NCBI GenBank assembly: GCA_047967505.1
Contig: CM106540.1
Strand: one strand, 5' to 3'
Source of the DNA: Dipteris shenzhenensis
Lineage: Eukaryota > Polypodiophyta > Polypodiopsida > Gleicheniales
Length of the DNA stretch: 64,000 nt
A model generated the notes under the pieces. It made no database searches. It was not told the DNA's origin and was given only the letters and a program-made list of their open reading frames with translations. Within the stretch, counting starts at the first letter, position 1; each line of letters starts with the position of its first letter. Shown here one piece after another: positions 23,466 through 34,872 of the stretch. The translations under genes were made by a program, and so were the position numbers.

Positions 23466-24916
23466 TTAGAATACCTGTAAGACCTTGTGCCAATCATGGG
23501 ACTTGAGGCTACTAAGCTTATTGTCCTTTGAAAATGCTCCTTTCAAGCGCAACACATGTACCCTGTCGGTGTTTGAAAAGAGGCAATGTCTGCCTTGATC
23601 GCTGCCTCCTCCCTCGTAGAGAGGATCCACGTTGCTTTCGGGAGGATAACTTTTCCTGAAGCATGCACTTGGGGCCACAAACGAGACATCCTATTCATAG
23701 CACACAAGTCTTCTCGCACTCCTCTCGAGTCCTTGGAACCAACCAAGTGTGCCCAAATGGTAGCCCCCACATTCTTAAAGATATGCATGGGATCCAAGAG
23801 ATGATTGATTTGTAACTGACCCCAATAAGGAAGCTCGTGAAAGATCGATAGCCTCTTCATACCAGGAGGAGGTTCCTCTCCATTCTCCCTCCAAGCTTGA
23901 ATCCAATCACTTGCTTTCAAATATGATGGTGGTGGATCAAGCTGACCTCCACGTGCGAGATGGTCGAGCGGAAGGTATCGAGCATGACCTTCATAAACAT
24001 TTTTCCTCATGTGTTTGGAGTAGCGTGCAAGCGATTTCAGAGCGGGTCCACAAACAGGACAAGCATGGTACCCACTTGTAACAAGTCCTGCACGCGTGCA
24101 TGAATATGTTAGTACAAGACATGCGTGCAAAAGAGAGTAAAAAAAGCATAATCCCTCATTGTACATGTAAAGACATAACCACGTACCTGCACACTCTCCA
24201 TATCCTGGGTAGTCATGCATGGTCCACATCAAGATACCCCTAACTAAAATATCATTGGTATGCCTAGGAGCTCTGGAAATATCAAAGACCTGCACTCCTC
24301 TCCATAATATCTGTAACTCCTCTATCAAAGGTGCCATGTACACGTCCATGTTTTTTGCCTTGTACTTTCCTGGCACAAGTAGTGCAAGCATGAGGTGTCC
24401 CTTTTTTATTGTTAGCCATGGTGGGATATTGTAATTCACCACGACTATGGGCCATGTCGACCAAGATGTCGAGCGTAACCCGAAAGGATTCACGCCGTCC
24501 ATGGCTAGCCCAAGATGTAAGTTGCGTGGCTCTCTCGCAAAGTCCGGCCACTGATTATCTATGTGCTTCCAAGCTGCACAATCTGCGGGAATCCTCAATG
24601 TGTGATCAGTGGACCGATGAGATGCATGCCATGTCATCAACTCTGCTATGGATTTGCATCGAAACATGTGTTGTATTCTTGCAATGATGGGAAAGTGTCT
24701 TAAGACCTTTACCGGTATCCTCTCACCCTGCAAGTCATCTCTATATCGTTGTTCCCCACACTTTGGCAAATCTCCATGCTCACGACGAAAGAGAATACAA
24801 TCATTACGGCAAGCATGGATGGTATCATAATCCATACCCACCATTGTTAGCATTTTTTTCGCTTCATCTCTTGATGCGGGCATGGTATTTGGTGCAGGCA
24901 ACATCTTTTGGAGCAA
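23466..24916 (-). pseudogene. CACTA TNP2-class transposase core
   Basis: The long frame (24916-23543, 457 codons) has the TNP2 (Transposase_21) pattern: RIQHMFRCKSIAELMTWHAS, RNLHLGLAMDGVNPFG, DVYMAPLIEELQILWRGVQV, then a YGECAG / HACPVCG metal-binding region. An in-frame 99-bp intron (24186-24088, GTACGT..TGCAG) lies between YGECAG and LVTSGYHACPVCG. A frameshift near 23555 moves the continuing match (LKGAFSKDN...LKSHDWHKVLQ) to another frame ending near 23466. The intact family protein cuts at CACTA termini; this copy is broken. Confidence 0.88.
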
Positions 24917-24981
24917 CCTATGACAAAGACACTATCTAAATGATGATTCTCAAAACAAACAATATCCAAATAATGAGTCAA

Positions 24982-25576
24982 TCAAATTAATGCAAGTGCT
25001 AACCTCATTAAGGCCGAGACACTTGTATCCGACCACCCATACTGTACTTGTAGATTCAAGATTGAGAGACAAGCACGTAGTTTAGACATCTTGGCACCCT
25101 CGTACAATTGTGTTGATTGCAACTCTCGCATTTTCACCTCAGACTCTAACATCACGTGTACGTGGGATGTAGTGCCCCTAAAAATGGAATCCATCATGTC
25201 GACCATACCCTCGTCATCATCCGGGAGACTATAGTCTTGTTGAAAGTGAGAAGGTATATGTGTACCCTCGTCACCCTCGTCATCCTGTCATAAGCTCATT
25301 CGTGTAAATAGAAGATCTTCTAATTCCGGGTATACAATAAGGTTGCGAACTTAAATAGCTTTGACTTACCGATGATCCATCAACATGTGCAACACCAACG
25401 GGGGGTACTGGTTCCGGCTCCTCCCCATACGTCCGCAAGTGGCGCATGATAATACGACGTTGATGTCATACTTCTCGCTTGCAATGAGTGCAATGACAAT
25501 ATAACCTCTCCGTAAGCCACTTCGTGCTCCCGGGCGTTGGCGCATCATCGGATGAGCTTCCACTCGTCCCTTCCAT
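24982..25576 (-). pseudogene. CACTA transposase 5' exons (transposase-associated domain)
   Basis: Exon 1 runs from ATG at 25576 (MEGTSGSSSDDAPTPG) to a GTAAGT donor after 25370. It contains a Cys/His segment (LYCHCTHCKR...HQRRIIMRHLRTYG) typical of the N-terminal transposase-associated domain. A TGA breaks exon 1 after CKREV. The second CACTA copy has a different stop, at CK-stop-VRHQRR, so the two copies decayed independently. A further exon of charged sequence lies at 25206-24982. Confidence 0.7.
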
Positions 25577-25812
25577 CTACACTTATAAAACCAAAACATA
25601 AGCATGAAGAGGAGATGTACACAATTATGAGCATAGCATGTTTAATTTGAGCTTCTCTTGAGGCTATATAAAAAGAATGACGTCGCTATATAGTAAGGAT
25701 TGAAACAAAAAATCCTATATAGTAAGGCTATGTAGTAAGAGGAGATATTGACAATTATAGGCATAGCATGTTTGAGCTTCACAAGAGGCCACACAAAAAA
25801 ATAAACAGTAAG

Positions 25813-25943
25813 CGTCGCTATATAGCGACGCTCTATTCCGTCGCTATATAGCGACGTTTTTAATTTAAAATGTCGCTATATAGCGACGCTTTAAATTAAA
25901 AACGTCGCTATATAGCGACGGAAAAGCGTCGCTATATAGCGAC
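25813..25943. repeat. Right subterminal palindromes of CACTA copy 1
   Basis: Five perfect GTCGCTATATAGCGAC copies start at 25813, 25840, 25872, 25904 and 25928, most extended to CGTCGCTATATAGCGACG. They lie about 240 bp upstream of the transposase ATG on one side and about 230 bp upstream of the + strand exon module on the other, so they could act as a shared bidirectional control region. Confidence 0.9.
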
Positions 25944-26099
25944 GCTGTGGGTTAAAACCCGAAACGCCGAAACGCGCGGCGTTTTGCTCAAACCATTCCT
26001 AATCTCTCAAGTAAGCTTCCCAAAATCTCCTCCCACCTATTTTCACTGACCTCCCATCTATTCCAAGCAACCTCCTACTCTATTTCCCACTCCTCACCC

Positions 26100-26690
26100 T
26101 TCTCCTGCCTCTTGTACACCCTCTCTCTCCTTTTTCCCTCTTTGGTTTCCAGAAAGAAAGTTCTTCAAGAGGTGAGTTTCTTTCAACAATGTAGGTTGTT
26201 TGTTTGTTAGCTTTGGTTTTGTGAGTGTTTGTACTTGTATTGCTAAAGTTTTAAACTAGTTTTCATGCTTGATTAGAAAGGATTGAAACAAAAAACGAAA
26301 TTTCAAGAAAGAAAGAAAGAAACTCATCTCTTCTTCTTGTATTTCTCTTCCTTCTCTTCCTTCTCTTCTCCTCAATCTCCTCCTTTCCTTGTCTCCTCAA
26401 TCTTCTCTTTCCTTGTCTCCTTTCAAGAAGTTGCTTTTGTGATCTCCTCTTTCCACTAACATCTTATTTGAAAAAATGGGTTGTTTTCTCTCTTTTGTAG
26501 GGCCAATCCACTACACCGAGCGGGACATACTCTCTCTTTTGTGGGGCCAATCCACTACACCGAGCGGGACATACTTTTACAGGTAAGTGCTTCCTCTTCT
26601 TTCCATTTAAGCTTTTTGTTATTTGCATTGGCCTGCAGCTAGCGCCTTAAGCGCTAGCTGCAGTGATGGGCGTAGGAACCCTCTCTTCCC
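26100..26690 (+). other. Conserved + strand spliced exon module, divergent from transposase
   Basis: A pyrimidine-rich leader ends at a donor (CAAGAG/GTGAGT, donor at 26172). A small exon at 26501-26582 is bounded by TTTTGTAG and GTAAGTGC, and a further acceptor (CCTGCAG) ends at 26638. The same donor, acceptor and exon recur at 38276-38660. The exon can encode PIHYTERDILLQ (PVHNTERDVLFQ in the other copy). In this copy the exon is lengthened by a 44-bp tandem duplication whose second acceptor is mutated from AG to GG. Product unknown. Confidence 0.5.
26633..26663. repeat. 13-bp-arm hairpin
   Basis: CTGCAGCTAGCGC, then CTTAA, then GCGCTAGCTGCAG: a perfect inverted repeat with a 5-nt loop, sitting at the acceptor of the + strand module. 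The second copy (38658-38697) has an enlarged centre and a degraded right arm. Confidence 0.9.
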
Positions 26691-28357
26691 CCCTTCTCTT
26701 TTTCTCATTTTTCCCCCTTCTCTTTTTTCCCTCTTCTCTTATTCTCTCTTTCCCCCTTCTCTCTTTCCCCCTCTCTCTTTTCCCTTCTCTCTTTCCTTTC
26801 CCCCTTATTTTCTATTTCCTTTCCCTCTTATTCTCTTATGCTTATGCTTTTCTCATTCCCCCTTCTCTATTTCCCCCTTCTCTCATTCGCATAAGCTCTT
26901 TTTCCGCACGAGCATAAGCTCCCTCTCTATTTCCGCATGAGCATGAGCTTATGCGTAAGTTTCTGCAAGAGCTTATGCGGAAATAGAGAATGAGAGAAGC
27001 TTATGCTTCTCTCATTCTCTTTTTCCGCATAAGCTCCTTCTCTCTTTCCGCATAAGCTCCTTTTCTATTTCCGCATGAGCATAAGCATGAGCTTATGCTC
27101 ATGCATGAGCATGAGCTTATGCGCAAGTTTCCGTAAGAGCTTATGCGGAAATAGAGAATGAGAGAAGCTTATGCTTCTCTCATTCTCTTTTTCCGCATAA
27201 GCTCCTTCTCTCTTTCCGCATAAGCTCCTTCTCTATTTCCGCATGAGCATAAGCATGAGCTTATGCTTATGCTTATGCTTAAGCATAAGCATAAGCATAA
27301 GCTCATGCTTATGCTCATGCATGAGCATGAGCTTATGCGCAAGTTTCCGCATAAGCTTATGCGGAAATAGAGAATGAGAGAAGCTTATGCTTCTCTCATT
27401 CTCTTTTTCCGCATAAGCTCCTTCTCTCTTTCCGCATAAGCTCCTTCTCTATTTCCGCATGAGCATAAGCTCCTTCTCTCTTTCCGCATGAGCTCCTTCT
27501 CTCTTTCCGCATAAGCTCCTTCTCTATATCCGCATGAGCATAAGCATGAGCTTATGCTTATGCTTATGCTTAAGCATAAGCATAAGCATAAGCTCATGCT
27601 TATGCTCATGCATGAGCATGAGCTTATGCGTAAGTTTCCGCATATGCGTGAGCATATGCGGAAATAGAGAATGAGAGAAGCTTATGCTTCTCTCATTCTC
27701 TATTTCCGCATATGCCGAAACATGAGCATAAGCATAAGCTCATGCGGAAAAAGAGAAGGAGCTTATGCGGAAATAGAGAATGAGTTTCCGCATAAGCTCT
27801 TTCTCTTTTTCCGCATAAGCTCATTCTCTATTTCCGCATGACCATAAGCATGAGCTTCTGCTTATGCTAGCATAAGCATAAGCTCCTTCTCTATTTCCGC
27901 ATGACCATAAGCATAAGCTCCTTCTCTATTTCCGCATGAGCTTATGCTTATGCTTATGCTTCTCTATTTCCGCATGACCATAAGCATAAGCTCCTTCTCT
28001 ATTTCCGCATGAGCATAAGCATGAGCTTATGCTTATGCTCATGCATGAGCATGAGCTTATGCGCAAGTTTCCGCATAAGCTTATGCGGAAATAGAGAATG
28101 AGATGAGCTTATGCTTCTCTCATTCTCTTTTTCCGCATAAGCTCCTTCTCTCTTTCCGCATAAGCTCCTTCTCTATTTCCGCATGAGCATAAGCTCCTTC
28201 TCTCTTTCTGCATGAGCTCCTTCTCTCTTTCCGCATAAGCTCCTTCTCTATATCCGCATGAGCATAAGCATGAGCTTATGCTTATGCTTATGCTTAATCC
28301 TTCTCTCTTTCCGCATAAGCTCCTTCTCTATATCCGCATGAGCATAAGCATGAGCTT
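26691..28357. repeat. Nested-palindrome array (GCATAAGC / TTCCGCATAAGC)
   Basis: About 1.7 kb built from GCATAAGC, GCATGAGC, TTTCCGCATAAGCTCC and CTCTATTTCCGCATGAGC. Hairpins with 15-bp arms (GAGAATGAGAGAAGC, loop TTAT) recur near 26984, 27163, 27372, 27666 and 28095, and each extends outward to arms of about 30 bp with few mismatches. Open frames in it (for example 27609-27385) are repeat translations. Confidence 0.92.
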
Positions 28358-30453
28358 ATGCAGAGATGTTTTTTATGAGATGAGCAGCTGGTATAAACCA
28401 GTAAATGTGATTGATGATATAGATGCACAAAATGGTAATGCTGCACAGAATTCACAGCAGCAATCACAAAATATTATTGGACCTGCAGTGTCCTCTAATA
28501 GGGGTTCACATACTTCGCCATGGACAGGCAGATTGAGATCAAGAGAATCTCCTCAAAGCAATGCAGATAGTGGTATGCAGGTATCACAAAAAGGAAAAGA
28601 GAAGGTAGATCAACCCATGTTTGATGTGAATGCAGGTTACTCTTATGTGGATGGTGAATCCAGTGGCTCAGAACAGAGCATTGATGATGAGTTGGGTATT
28701 CCTTCTATTGTTACACCTGGAGTAAGGAAGACCAGGGATGTTTTGAGAGCACCTGGAAGTGAGTCTATTTTGCGCAGGTCTACAAGAGCTAGGTATCCTG
28801 TGGATAGGTTGAAATATGATGGATTTACAGCCATTCACTATGCCTATATGGTCAAAGTGATACAGGAACCAAAACCCACTTCTTTTGAGCAAGCCATGGG
28901 AAAAGAAAAATGGGAGAAAGCCATGGATGAAGAAATGGATGCCTTGGAAGCAAATGCTACATGGGAATTGGTGCCTTTGCCTAAAGACAAGAATGCAATT
29001 GGCTGTAAGTGGGTTTATAAGGTGAAGCACAATGCAGATGGTTCTGTGAACAGGTACAAGGCAAGATTAGTTATCAAGGGGTATGCACAAACATATGGGA
29101 TTGATTATGAAGAAACATTCAGTCCGGTTGCAAGGATGGCAACCGTAAGAGCAGTCATTGCTATGGTTGCATCAAAGGGATGGTCTTTACATCAAATGGA
29201 TGTAAAGAATGCCTTCTTGCATGGTGATTTGCAAGAAGAGGCCTTTATGGAGCAGCCACCAGGTTATGTTCATGCTGTCCATCCTGAGTTTGTTTGTAGG
29301 TTGAAGAAAGCATTGTATGGCTTGAAGCAAGCACCTAGAGCATGGTCTGACAAGATAGGACAGTATCTTGTCACTATTGGCTTTCAGATTTCCAAGGCAG
29401 ATTTCTCACTTTGTGAGAAAAATAGAGAAAGGTACTATGCTGCTTGTCATCTATGTTGATGATTTGATCATCACAGGTGATAGTGATGAGGATATCCTTC
29501 ATGTGAAAATGCTATTGAAGCAGAAGTTTGAGATGAAGGATTTGGGAGAGCTACGTTATTTCTTGGGCATTGAGGTTATTAGATCACCAAGTGGGATACG
29601 GCTCTTGCAGAGGCAGTATGGATTGGACATGCTATCCAAATATGGGATGATAGGCTGTAAGCCTATTTTAATTCCTTTGGAGCAGAATGTGAAGCTGAGC
29701 GTAGATGCAGGTGAGCTTCTAGAAGACCCTACTATGTACAGATGCATAGTAGGAAGTTTGATTTATATGACTATTACCAGGCCAGATTTAAGCTATGATG
29801 TTGGATTGGTAAGTCAGTTTATGCAAGCTCCAAGGAAATCACATTTGGACACGGCTAGACACATACTTAGGTATGTGAAGTCCACATTGCAGTATGGACT
29901 ATTTTATGAGGTTGGGGTTCAGATACAGTTGCATGGATACACTGATGCTAATTGGGTTGGTAGTATTTCTGATAGACAATCTACCAGTCAGTATATGCTC
30001 TTTTTTGGGAGTGCTGCAATCACTTGGAGCAGCAAGAAACAGCCTACAGTTGCCTTATCGAGCACAAAGGCTGAGTACAGGGGTGCAGCAATGGCTGCAT
30101 GTGAGGTAGCTTGGTTGCATAAGCTACTGTATGATATGAATTAGTCTACAGATGGGCCAGTTGTCATATATTGTGACAACATGAGCAGTATACACTTGGC
30201 AAATAACCCAGTCTATCATGCTAGGACAAAACACATTGAGGTGCATTATCACTATGTGCGGGAGAAGGTTTTACTAGGTCTTATTAATCTAGTTTATGTC
30301 AGCACAGAGTATCAAGTAGCTGACATATTCACAAAGGCATTGGGCATAGAGAAGCTACACAAATTCAGAAACCTGCTTGGTGTGCAAGAATTGGGATTGA
30401 GCTCGAGGGGGAGTGTTGAGATATCGAGCTCCACTCATGATATGCCAGGGTGA
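28358..30453 (+). pseudogene. Element D pol remnant: integrase C-terminus, RT, RNase H
   Basis: Integrase tail at 28358-28420, acidic linker, RT from about 28900 (GCKWVYKVKHNADGSVNRYK, YVDDLIITG at about 29452-29478), then RNase H (TWSSKKQPTVALSSTKAEYR and CDNMSSIHLANNPVYHARTK). There are only two clear lesions: a frameshift in an A-run near 29415, just before YVDD, and a TAG at 30142-30144 that looks like a former CAG. It is the least decayed retroelement of the window outside the duplicated block. Confidence 0.9.
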
Positions 30454-30781
30454 CTGTCGTGCATATATGTCACCGACTTGTTAGCTACAGATGCGATTGG
30501 TACACCGCCCATGAATAATAGCTGGAAGATAGCTAACCTTATCTACTCTAGTTCGTGGCTCAGTTAGTATGCCACCTTAGTTAGCCGAGTTTGGTTTGAG
30601 ACCCACATATAGGGTTCTTCTATTTCTTTGTACTAGAGTTCTTTTGGCTTTCACAACTAAGAAGAGGAAAACAGTTTTCAGCCTCCACCTTTGTGTGTAT
30701 TCCCCCATTGTGTATGTGAGAAAGCCGCAAGTGAGACTCCTTCCCTCTCTCCCACTATCTTCACACAACTTTCTACAAACA
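30414..30781 (+). repeat. 3' LTR of element D
   Basis: Starts TGTTGAGATATCGAGC straight after a purine tract (CTCGAGGGGGAG). The end near 30781 (CTACAAACA) is a best guess because no second LTR is present for alignment. Confidence 0.65.
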
Positions 30782-32284
30782 TCTCAAAAATTATTTATGA
30801 CTTTTGGATTTTGAGATTGGGTATGCATCTGATATTATGGATGTTGTGCAAATGCAACTCCATGCAAAGGAGTGTGCATCTGCTTCCATCTCTTGTTGGC
30901 CAACTATATGACCTGTTGCTTCTCCTTGGCTGAGAAGCGTACATAATCTTTAACCAATCAAATTCCTTTAGACATTTTCCAATACACTTAAATTGTATGG
31001 ATTCTTTAACCAATCGAATTCCTTCAAACATTTTCCAATACACTTAAATCATAACAAAGGCATCTACATCAACCATCCTTAACACGAGCACGAATGGCTC
31101 TACACCTTCTTTTATTCTTTCAACATTCCTCCAAAATGGAGCTAACTTACAAGGTGTGCACATTTGTTGCTAGGTAGTGTGTACTATCTCTTTTTCTCTA
31201 GCCACTTTGCCCAGCATTTGTCTACAACAATCTCAAGTAAAGCATGTCGTACTTCCAACAATTTGGTGAGCACAAGAAAAGATGTGGCAAATCAAGTACA
31301 TCGAATGGAGGACATGTACAAGCTTCAACATCCGTGCTGATCCCTAAGAAATGTTGCTTGATGAGAGTAGAGCTACCAATAAACTTATGCCCATAAGATT
31401 TACATTGTAAGTATGAGATTGAGGAACACACTTTTGTACAGTATGACCAGATTTTACCGTGTACCATACTTAAGTGTAACAAACAAAAACATAAGTAAAA
31501 ATCATAAGTTTTAAAGATAATAGAAATTATTATACTTTAATTCATTAACACAAATCATACCCCAATCATACATATTTAAATGCACATGTAAGAATGTAAT
31601 TTGATAAAAGATTGTACAACCAATTTAAGAATTATAGGTATTCTTTCAAGAGAGCATAAGAATGCAAATAATCACACATACATTCAAAGTATACTATCGA
31701 AAGAATATTAAAAATACACTCAAAGTATATTAAATGTTTTAAGCATATATCCATTCATTCACATAATACATGAAATAGGAAGTGGGAGAGAGCACAAAAT
31801 AGGGAGGATGAAATGGGAGGAGACCACAAAACCGTAAACATTTTATTTCAATAGGAAGTGTAAGGGTTAAGGGTTCAGTCTATAAACTAGCCAAGTGGAA
31901 GGGTTTAGATTAACTCTATATTGTTTATATATATAGTTATTTAGATAGATGAACTATATTATGGACATTCTCTCTATATAAAATCACTTATATATATTTT
32001 CTATAGTCTCTATATATGTTATATACATAGTTTATACATACATACATACATACATACCTATGTCTTTCTCTCTCTCTCCATGTTATTTATATATAGCTAT
32101 ACATATATAGTTTTTGGTATTTATATAGTTATGACCTTATATAAGTTACATAAATATGAGAATATATAATAAATATTTAAGCATAAATATTTATGTAAGG
32201 AGTATATAAAAGAAATATACAACACTGCATATCCTATATATCTCCCTCATATATCTGGTATATAAAAAAAGTAGAATATATATA
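30782..32284. other. Intergenic, AT-rich, with a 56-bp tandem duplication
   Basis: A 56-bp unit starting CTTTAACCAATC is duplicated (30948-31003 and 31004-31057). The rest is AT-rich with short TA and CATA runs towards the right end. No gene seen. Confidence 0.55.
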
Positions 32285-32405
32285 ATATTGTGTGTGTGTG
32301 TGTGTGTGTGTACATATATACATATATACTTGTATATATGTATACATGTATATATGTATATATATATACATGTATATACATATATATATATATATATATA
32401 CATGT

Positions 32406-32445
<40 letters not shown>

Positions 32446-32547
32446 ACCTGTATATATATATATATATATACATGTATACATGTATATATATATACATGAA
32501 TATATGTATACATATATATGTATACATGTATATATATATATACATGT

Positions 32548-32581
<34 letters not shown>

Positions 32582-32629
32582 TTACATGTATACATGTATA
32601 TATATATATTTATTTATTTATTTACATGT

Positions 32630-32680
<51 letters not shown>

Positions 32681-32691
32681 TACATGTATAC

Positions 32692-32748
<57 letters not shown>

Positions 32749-33075
32749 CATATATACATGTATATATATACATATATACGTGTATATATATATATATATA
32801 TATGTATACATGTATATATACATATATTCATGAATATATGTATATATATGTATACATATATACATGAATATATGTATATATATGTATATATGCATACATA
32901 TATATGTATACATGTACATGGATATATACATGTATATATGCATATATATACATGTATATATGTATATATATATATATATATACATGTATACATGTATACA
33001 TGTAAACATATATATATATATACATATATACATATATACATGTATACTTATATATGTATACATGTATATATATTT

Positions 33076-33136
<61 letters not shown>

Positions 33137-33157
33137 TACATGTATACTTATATATGT

Positions 33158-33201
<44 letters not shown>

Positions 33202-33310
33202 GTATGTATACATGTATATATGTATACATATACACATATGTATACATGTATATATGTATACATGTATATACGTATATACATGTATATATACATGTATATA
33301 CGTATATAGA
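32285..33310. repeat. 1-kb TATATACATGTATA microsatellite
   Basis: Alternating TA, TACA, CATG and GTGT blocks over about 1 kb. All long open frames here are repeat translations. Confidence 0.97.
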
Positions 33311-33312
33311 AA

Positions 33313-33545
33313 CTGACTTACCAAACCAACAGCATAGCTCAAATTTGGCCTAGTAATAGTCATATAAATCAAACTTCCTACTATGTGTCTGTACATAGTA
33401 GGGTCTTCCAGAAGCTCACCTGCATCTGTGCTCAGCTTCACATTCTGCTCCAAAGGAACTGAAATAGGCTTACAGCCTCTATCATCCCATATTTGGATAG
33501 CATGTCCAATCCATACTACCTCTGCAAGAGCCATATCCTTGATAC
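33313..33545 (-). pseudogene. Copia RT/RNase H linker relic, element D lineage
   Basis: On the - strand it reads PISVPLEQNVKLSTDAGELL and [20 protein letters not shown], matching element D at about 29590-29830. Only about 230 bp remain, and its end abuts the microsatellite directly. Confidence 0.85.
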
Positions 33546-34674
33546 CTACCCTTGGAAATGCTTGAGCACACATCATTCGATTCATTAGTTCATATCAAAG
33601 TAGGGAGGAAAAAAAAGAGAAGTATGACATAGTAATAGACAACCAAAGCCTCTTCATATATAGCTTAATACTATAGTAGTGTATGATATTTTTTGTATTT
33701 CCAAATTTGGTCAAAGTCTTGCTTGCAGACAACAAGACCTCTAGATATAAGATTCTTAGAGAACTAGGATAATTACCACCTAGCACAAAAGCAAAAATCT
33801 ATGGAATACTCCATAACATGATCCAAGGCCCTACTCATAGAGAAGAATCTCAATTCTTAGCAAAAGTCCTAAAGGTGTTAAGAGACATTTCATACATATC
33901 AAAACTTTGACCCTCAATAGCAAACAAATGATGAAGGATTGGACTAAGCACATGCACATGGCCTTTCTATTAAAACAAAACAAACATACAATAATAAGAG
34001 CTAAATTCCTCATCTATTACCAATAATCATTGACATTGAGCTATAGAAAGAAGAAGCCTATATGTTGGCTTCACCCCAAAACATAGAGGATCTCTTCAAC
34101 TATCACCTATCTGGGAGACAAAGGCCCTATCTTCTCAATGTGATCTAAGAGAAAATGTCCAACCAACAAAACAAGTTTCAAGAGCAAATGAAAGATGCCA
34201 CATCAATCCACATGGAATTGTATGTGATCGACATTGCATCCCGCCAAGCTATAAGAGGCTATATAGGTGGAAGGTGGACAATGGCATTGTGACTATTGAT
34301 GTACTATCACAAAAATAAAGTAAAATTCCTAAAAACATAAAACAAAACAATCACAAAGCAAGTCTCAAGGACCAACATGAATTTATGGGAGCCAAATGTA
34401 TCAATAATATAGGTGAGGTAGCAACCTTTAGATCATATAGCACCACACCCAACAAATGGGATAATTTGTTAGAACTATTCACTAGTTTGGACTTCAAAGA
34501 GTAGAAAAGAAGAAGTAGAAAGTCAATGACTCCATCCCTCTCAAAAAGCTTACAACACTTAGAGATAGATGTAAGGCTAACATGGAAAGAAAAATATGGA
34601 AGACATGCACATGCAAAAAGATAGAAGAAATGCACATACAAAAAGCACCAGAAAAGAGTATGAAAGAGTGAAAA
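33546..34674. other. Intergenic, no gene recognised
   Basis: AT-rich sequence. Open frames up to 110 codons have no recognisable motif. Confidence 0.5.
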
Positions 34675-34872
34675 ATGGCTCAACCTATATTGATTCTTGG
34701 ATCCAGTGAGTCTTGCTAGAGCTCTAGAAGGTGTGGGCCCATAATGTCCCTGAAGACTTGGTAGAACTCAACTGGGAGACCATCCTCTCCAGGAGTCTTC
34801 CCTTTAGCCATTACATTAGTTGCTTGTTTCAACTCCTCGAAGGGAGGCTCCAAAGAAGAGATAACACCTTGG
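34675..34872 (-). pseudogene. LINE (L1-type) reverse transcriptase relic
   Basis: The - strand reads LKQATNVMAKGKTPGEDGLP, followed by VEFYQVFRDIMGPHLLEL, a stop, then QDSLDPRINIG. The K-TPG-DGLP-EFY pattern is the start of the RT domain in plant L1-type non-LTR elements. Only about 65 codons survive, with an internal TAG. No endonuclease or poly-A end is visible nearby. Confidence 0.75.

Larger units (their letters stand above)
21129..26700 (-). mobile_element. CACTA (En/Spm) DNA transposon, copy 1
   Basis: The left end starts CACTACTACACACG at 21129. Subterminal copies of the perfect 16-bp palindrome GTCGCTATATAGCGAC lie at 21225-21317 and 25813-25943. Between them, on the - strand, is a decayed TNP2-class transposase gene with accessory domains. 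A matching right terminus was not found. Sequence to about 26700 is shared with the second copy (36394 onward), so the element or its co-duplicated flank extends at least that far. Confidence 0.85.
28358..30781 (+). mobile_element. Copia element D, 5'-truncated
   Basis: It begins abruptly at the edge of the palindrome array, at the integrase C-terminus (RDVFYEM...SWYKP), and runs through RT, RNase H, polypurine tract and 3' LTR. The 5' LTR, gag, protease and integrase core are absent. It is a different lineage from A/B and C. A short inverted relic of the same lineage lies at 33313-33545. Confidence 0.88.

Noticed and set aside
26691-28357. CRISPR-like repeated array
   Set aside because: Spacing is irregular, the spacers are themselves repeats, no cas gene is present, and the host is a eukaryote.
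32191-33353. Many overlapping open frames rich in Tyr, Ile, Cys, Met and His
   Set aside because: Same cause: a TATACATG microsatellite open in several frames.
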